From: Nocardia coubleae NBRC 108252
GTDB lineage: Bacteria > Actinomycetota > Actinomycetes > Mycobacteriales > Mycobacteriaceae
Direction: 5' to 3'
Assembly: GCF_001612805.1 (NCBI RefSeq)
Contig: NZ_BDBD01000021.1
Location: 220,105 to 284,104, forward strand
DNA: 64,000 bases
Each line of letters starts with the position of its first letter. Positions within the stretch are counted from its first letter, which is position 1. Below the pieces are notes generated by a model. That model was not told where the DNA came from. It made no database searches and saw only the letters and a program-made list of their open reading frames with translations. Of the stretch, positions 59,736-64,000 are shown one piece after another. The position numbers and the translations under genes were made by a program.

Positions 59736-61219
59736 GCCGGCCCCTTCCCGAACAGGGCGCGGGCGGCGCCGGCGGTGACCACCGATCCGGTGACGATCAC
59801 GCCCGCACCCGAGATCACATCGCCGTCGTCGCCTGCCTGTTCGGCCAGGGCGATCGCCGACTCCAGGGCGTCGGGCAGGGTGTCGGCGGTGATCACCCGC
59901 TCGTCGCCGAAACGCTGGACGGCCAGGTCGGCGAGGGTGTCCACATCCATGGCGCGCGGCGACCCGTTGCTGGTGACGACGATCTCGTCGAACACCGGTT
60001 CCAGGGCGTCGAGGATGCCCGCCGCGTCCTTGTCGCCGAGGACGGCGACCACACCGACCAGCTTGCGGAAGTCGAATTCGCCGGTGAGCGTGTTCGCCAG
60101 CGCCTGCGCGCCCGCCGGGTTGTGGGCGGCGTCGACGAAGATGGTCGGCGCGTTGCGCATCCGTTCCATCCGTCCGGGACTGGTGACGGCCGCGAATCCG
60201 GCGCGCACGGCTTCGATGTCGAGCTGACGCTCGGCACCCGCCCCGAAGAACGCCTCGACGGCGGCCAGCGCGAGGGCGGCATTGCGGGCCTGGTGTTCGC
60301 CGTGCAGCGGCAGGAAGATCTCGTCGTAGACGCCGCCGAGCCCCTGCAGGGTCAGCAGTTGGCCGCCGATCGCGACGGCCCGTTCCAGCAGCCGGAATTC
60401 GGCGCCTTCGCGCGCGACCGCCGCGTCGGCCTCCACGGCCCGGCGCAGCAGCACGTCCATCACCTCGGGGGCCTGTTCGGCGATCACCGCGACGGTGTCG
60501 ACCGGAACCAGAGCTTCCTTGGCGCGCTTGATGATTCCCGCTTTTTCCTTGGCGATCGACTCGAGGTCGGGGCCGAGGTACTCGGTGTGGTCCAGGCCGA
60601 TCGGGGTGATGACGGCGACCTGGCCGTCGATCACGTTGGTGGCGTCCCAGGTACCGCCCATGCCGGTCTCGACGACGGCCACGTCGACGGGTGCCTCGGC
60701 GAACGCGGCGTAGGCCATGCCGGTGAGCACCTCGAACTTGCTCATCGCCGGGCCGCCCGCCTCGGCGGAGCGCTTGTCGATCATGTCGATGTACGGCGCG
60801 AGCTCGTGGTAGGTCTCCACATACCGGGCGGGGCTGATCGGCGCGTTGTCGATGCTGATCCGCTCGGTCGCCAGCTGCAGGTGCGGGCTGGTGATCCGGC
60901 CGGTACGCCGGTGCAGGGCGGTGAGCAGCGCGTCGATCATCCTGGTCACCGAGGTCTTGCCGTTGGTGCCCGCGATGTGGATGGCCGGGTAGTTGTGCTG
61001 CGGGTTGCCGAGCAGATCCATCAGGGTGCTGATGCGCGTGAGCGACGGCTCGATCTTGGTTTCCGGCCAGCGTTTGTCGAGTTCGGCTTCGACGAGCGCC
61101 ATTTCGGCCAGCTCGACCGGCGACGGGCCGGTGCCGAGCTGGGCCGGGCGGTAGTCGTCACCGCCGAAGCCTGCCTCCTCGGGGCCGAGATCGCCGTCGT
61201 CGGGGCCGAGGTCGCTCAT
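59732..61219 (-). CDS. folC: Folylpolyglutamate synthase/dihydrofolate synthase
   Basis: A 495-residue Mur-ligase-like enzyme that adds glutamates to folates (and may join pteroate and glutamate). The ATP loop is IAGTNGKTSVTRMID, with TSPHLQLATERI, VVETGMGGTWDATNVI and FVDAAHNPAGAQAL as family marks. The ATG overlaps the valS stop by 4 nt. A 50-residue acidic N-terminal extension (DDGDLGPEEAGFGGDDYRP) precedes the first domain. Confidence 0.95.
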   Translation of the reverse strand: MSDLGPDDGDLGPEEAGFGGDDYRPAQLGTGPSPVELAEMALVEAELDKRWPETKIEPSLTRISTLMDLLGNPQHNYPAIHIAGTNGKTSVTRMIDALLTALHRRTGRITSPHLQLATERISIDNAPISPARYVETYHELAPYIDMIDKRSAEAGGPAMSKFEVLTGMAYAAFAEAPVDVAVVETGMGGTWDATNVIDGQVAVITPIGLDHTEYLGPDLESIAKEKAGIIKRAKEALVPVDTVAVIAEQAPEVMDVLLRRAVEADAAVAREGAEFRLLERAVAIGGQLLTLQGLGGVYDEIFLPLHGEHQARNAALALAAVEAFFGAGAERQLDIEAVRAGFAAVTSPGRMERMRNAPTIFVDAAHNPAGAQALANTLTGEFDFRKLVGVVAVLGDKDAAGILDALEPVFDEIVVTSNGSPRAMDVDTLADLAVQRFGDERVITADTLPDALESAIALAEQAGDDGDVISGAGVIVTGSVVTAGAARALFGKGPA

Positions 61220-63894
61220 TTGGCGCTCAGCTCCGCCAGGCGCGCGCTGATCCGGGCGACCTCCGCGGTGGCCACCTCGCGGCGAGCGGTGATCTTGTCG
61301 ACCACCTGCTGCGGCGCCTTGGCCAGGAACGCCTCGTTGGCCAGTTTGGCGGTGGTCTGGTCGAGGTCCTTCTGCGCGACCGCGAGATCCTTTTCCAGCC
61401 TGCGCCGTTCGGCGTCGAGGTCGATGGCGCCGGAGGTGTCGAGCTGGACGGTCACCGTGCCCGTGGACAGGCGGACCTCCACCTCGGCGGTGGTCGCGAA
61501 GTCGTCACCGGGTTCGGTGAGGCGGGCCAGGTTCGCCACCGACGCCGCGAAACCGGCGAGTCCGGCTTCCTCGATGCCGACCAGCGTGGCCTTCACCTTC
61601 TGCTTGTCCGCCAGGCCTTGATCGCCACGGAAGCGGCGGATCTCGGTGATGAGCCGCTGCGCGTCGGCGACCCGCTGGGCGGCCCGCTCGTCGGCGGCGA
61701 CGCCACTGGCCTGCGGCCACGGCGCGACCACCACCGATTCACCGCCGGTGAGCGCCTTCCAGAGGGTCTCGGTGACGAACGGGATCACCGGATGCAGCAG
61801 GCGAAGCACCGCGTCGAGCACGTTGCCGAGGATCACCGAGGTGCTCTCGGCGCGCGCATCGGACTCGGCGAACTGCACCTTCGACAGTTCCAGGTACCAG
61901 TCGCACAGTTCGTCCCAGGCGAAGTGGTACAGCGCCTCGCAGGCTTTGCCGAATTCGTAGGAATCGAACGCGGAATCGACATCGGCGCGGACCTGGTCGA
62001 GCCGGTCGAGGATCCAGCGGTCGGCGTCGGTGAGCGTCTCGCGCGCGGGCAGGTCGCCGGTGCGGGCACCGTTCATCAGCGCGAACTTGGTGGCGTTGAA
62101 CAGCTTGGTGACGAAGCTGCGCGAGGCGAGCGCGTGCGACTCACCGACCGAGAGGTCGCCGCCGGGCTGGGCGCCGCGGGCCAGGGTGAAGCGCAGCGCG
62201 TCGGCGCCGTAGGAGTTGATCCAGTCCAGCGGGTCGATGCCGTTACCGCGCGACTTCGACATCTTCTTGCCGTGCTGGTCGCGGATGAGGCCGTGCAGGA
62301 ACACGTCTTCGAACGGGACCTGCTTCTGCCCGCCCTTGCCTGCCGTCAGCACCGGATCGTCGCTGACGTACATGCCGAACATCATCATCCGGGCCACCCA
62401 GAAGAACAGGATGTCGTAACCGGTGACGAGCACGCTGGTCGGATAGAACTTCGCCAGCTCGGGGGTCGCGTCGGGCCAGCCCATCGTGGAGAACGGCCAC
62501 AGACCCGAGGAGAACCAGGTGTCGAGCACGTCGGGGTCCTGCACCCAGCCCTCGGGGGCCTGCTCGTCCGGGCCGAGGCAGACGATCTCGCCTTCGGGCC
62601 CGTACCAGATCGGGATGCGGTGGCCCCACCACAGCTGACGCGAGATGCACCAGTCGTGCATGTTGTCGACCCAGTCGAACCAGCGCGGTTCCTGACTGGC
62701 CGGATGGATCTTCACGTCACCGTCGCGCACCGCGTCGCCCGCGGCTTTCGCCAGGGTGTCGACCTTGACCCACCACTGCATCGACAGGCGCGGCTCGATC
62801 GGCTCGCCGGAGCGCTCCGAGTGACCGACCTGATGCTTGTAGGGGTACTTGCGCCCGACGATGCGGCCCTCGGCCTCGAGGCGTTCGCGGATCTTCACGC
62901 GCGCCTCGAAACGGTCCATGCCGTCGAATTCCGTTCCGGTGTCGGCGATCCGGCCCGACTTGTCCATGATCGTCGGCATCGGCAGGCCGTGGCGCAGACC
63001 GAGTTCGAAGTCGTTGGGGTCGTGGGCGGGGGTGATCTTCACCGCGCCGGAACCGAATTCCGGGTCGACGTAGTCGTCGGCGACGATCGGGATCTGACGG
63101 CCGGTGATCGGGTGGTACAGCGTGGTGCCGATCAGCGCCTTGTACCGCTCGTCGTCCGGGTGGACGGCCACGGCGGTGTCGCCGAGCATCGTCTCCACCC
63201 GGGTGGTGGCCACGATGACGTGCGGTTCGTCGTCGTTCAGGGAGCCGAAGCGCATGCTCACGAGCTCGCCGTCGACCTCCTTGTGGTCGACCTCGAGGTC
63301 GGAGATGCCGGTCTGCAGCACGGGCGACCAGTTCACCAGCCGCTCGGCGCGGTAGATCAGGCCCGCGTCGTAGAGCCGTTTGAAGATGGTCTGCACGGCG
63401 CGCGAGAGCCCGTCGTCCATGGTGAACCGGTCGCGGCTCCAGTCGACACCGTCACCGAGGCGGCGCATCTGCCCCTGGATCTGGCCGCCGGACTCGCGCT
63501 TCCAGTCCCACACCTTGTCGATGAACAGCTCGCGGCCGAAGTCCTCTTTGTTCTTGCCGTCGACGGCGAGCTGCTTCTCCACCACGGTCTGGGTCGCGAT
63601 GCCCGCGTGGTCCATGCCCGGCAGCCACAGCACCTCGTACCCCTGCATCCGCTTGCGGCGGGTGAGCAGGTCCATGAGGGTGTGGTCGAGCGCGTGCCCC
63701 ATGTGCAGGGTGCCGGTGACGTTCGGCGGCGGCAGCACGATGGAGTACGCGGGCTTGGCCGAGGTGGCGTCGGCGGTGAAGTACCCGGCGTTTACCCAGC
63801 CCTCGTACAGGTCGGCCTCTACCTCGCTGGGATTCCAGCTCTTGGGCAGGGCATCGGCACGATTACGCGAGTTGTCTGGGGCTGCGCTGGTCAC
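61216..63894 (-). CDS. valS: Valine-tRNA ligase
   Basis: An 892-residue class I synthetase that charges tRNA-Val. Motifs are PPPNVTGTLHMGHALDHT (HIGH) and GKKMSKSRGNGIDP (KMSKS). The editing domain contains TTRVETMLGDTAVAV, and a C-terminal coiled-coil arm (about the last 70 residues) ends the protein. The GTG start at 63894 is 6 nt after a TAGGAT box, so a leaderless transcript is likely and a T-box leader cannot be present between. valS is the first gene of the valS-folC-DUF4233-ndk run. Confidence 0.96.
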   Translation of the reverse strand: MTSAAPDNSRNRADALPKSWNPSEVEADLYEGWVNAGYFTADATSAKPAYSIVLPPPNVTGTLHMGHALDHTLMDLLTRRKRMQGYEVLWLPGMDHAGIATQTVVEKQLAVDGKNKEDFGRELFIDKVWDWKRESGGQIQGQMRRLGDGVDWSRDRFTMDDGLSRAVQTIFKRLYDAGLIYRAERLVNWSPVLQTGISDLEVDHKEVDGELVSMRFGSLNDDEPHVIVATTRVETMLGDTAVAVHPDDERYKALIGTTLYHPITGRQIPIVADDYVDPEFGSGAVKITPAHDPNDFELGLRHGLPMPTIMDKSGRIADTGTEFDGMDRFEARVKIRERLEAEGRIVGRKYPYKHQVGHSERSGEPIEPRLSMQWWVKVDTLAKAAGDAVRDGDVKIHPASQEPRWFDWVDNMHDWCISRQLWWGHRIPIWYGPEGEIVCLGPDEQAPEGWVQDPDVLDTWFSSGLWPFSTMGWPDATPELAKFYPTSVLVTGYDILFFWVARMMMFGMYVSDDPVLTAGKGGQKQVPFEDVFLHGLIRDQHGKKMSKSRGNGIDPLDWINSYGADALRFTLARGAQPGGDLSVGESHALASRSFVTKLFNATKFALMNGARTGDLPARETLTDADRWILDRLDQVRADVDSAFDSYEFGKACEALYHFAWDELCDWYLELSKVQFAESDARAESTSVILGNVLDAVLRLLHPVIPFVTETLWKALTGGESVVVAPWPQASGVAADERAAQRVADAQRLITEIRRFRGDQGLADKQKVKATLVGIEEAGLAGFAASVANLARLTEPGDDFATTAEVEVRLSTGTVTVQLDTSGAIDLDAERRRLEKDLAVAQKDLDQTTAKLANEAFLAKAPQQVVDKITARREVATAEVARISARLAELSAK

Positions 63895-63900
63895 GCCCCA

Positions 63901-63906
63901 ATCCTA
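63901..63906 (-). promoter_or_regulatory. -10 box TAGGAT of a leaderless valS promoter
   Basis: TAGGAT is 6 nt before the valS GTG, with no ribosome binding site. The remaining 94 nt to the window end hold no recognisable gene. Confidence 0.55.
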
Positions 63907-64000
63907 AGGGGAACGGACAACCGCGTTTCCCCCCGCCTCACCCACCACAACAGAACCCCCCAGCCGCACCTCGACCGCCCCAGCCACACGGCACCACTCG

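Overview
The window is high-GC actinobacterial DNA, and gene content and order point to a member of the Mycobacteriales, most likely Nocardia. The main argument is gene-for-gene collinearity with the Mycobacterium tuberculosis segment Rv2400c-Rv2448c: sulfate-binding lipoprotein (subI), GH15 trehalase, lepA, PemK-like protein, transglutaminase/alpha-E/ATP-grasp trio, rpsT, holA, comEC, comEA, degV, octT, gpgP, rsfS, nadD, VWA, moxR, proA, rbsK, proB, obg, rpmA, rplU, rne, ndk, DUF4233, folC and valS. Synteny is judged from remembered M. tuberculosis gene order and protein sequences, not from a search.

Layout. 0-9.2 kb: subI, an M48 peptidase, two tiny membrane proteins, the trehalase, then a dynamin-like GTPase co-oriented with a 789-residue collagen-like and Pro/Thr-rich protein. 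9.4-14.4 kb: a small secreted protein, a PrrA/PrrB-like two-component system, lepA and a PemK/MazF-fold protein. 14.4-18.8 kb: an aquaporin and the transglutaminase/alpha-E/ATP-grasp operon, whose transglutaminase is broken by a 1-nt frameshift. 19-24.5 kb: rpsT, holA, comEC and comEA. 24.6-26.9 kb: where eis lies in M. tuberculosis, this genome has a DUF2332 protein, a LexA-type repressor and a GNAT acetyltransferase. 26.9-31 kb: the tightly overlapping nadD-rsfS-gpgP-octT-degV operon, joining NAD synthesis, ribosome silencing and methylglucose-lipopolysaccharide precursor steps. 31-36.2 kb: a TPR-like protein and the proA-moxR-VWA-mmcQ run. 36.3-47.9 kb: a more variable stretch with rbsK, rtcB, recQ, a methyltransferase, a small secreted protein, a LigD-type polymerase, a 2-hydroxyacid dehydrogenase, a large LuxR-family ATPase regulator and a lipoprotein. 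48.1-50.7 kb: a compact type VII secretion cassette (EspG-like chaperone, a small YxxxD protein, a PPE-like protein with proline-rich tandem repeats). 51.2-64 kb: rne-rplU-rpmA-obg-proB plus a small coupled gene, then valS-folC-DUF4233-ndk.

Start signals. At least ten genes have a TANNNT box exactly 6-7 nt before the start codon, the leaderless-transcript arrangement common in mycobacteria and relatives. I used this to choose several starts. Other genes have clear GGAGG-type sites.

The points most worth a second look are: the frameshift in the transglutaminase gene; a P-loop in which the invariant lysine is methionine, in the GTPase next to the collagen-like protein; an isolated sequence resembling a type I-E CRISPR repeat in the rplU leader; a hairpin that buries the ribosome binding site of the LuxR-family regulator; DnaA boxes in two promoter regions; a second-type LexA; and the EspG/YxxxD/PPE-like cassette. 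No tRNA, rRNA, insertion sequence or CRISPR array was recognised.
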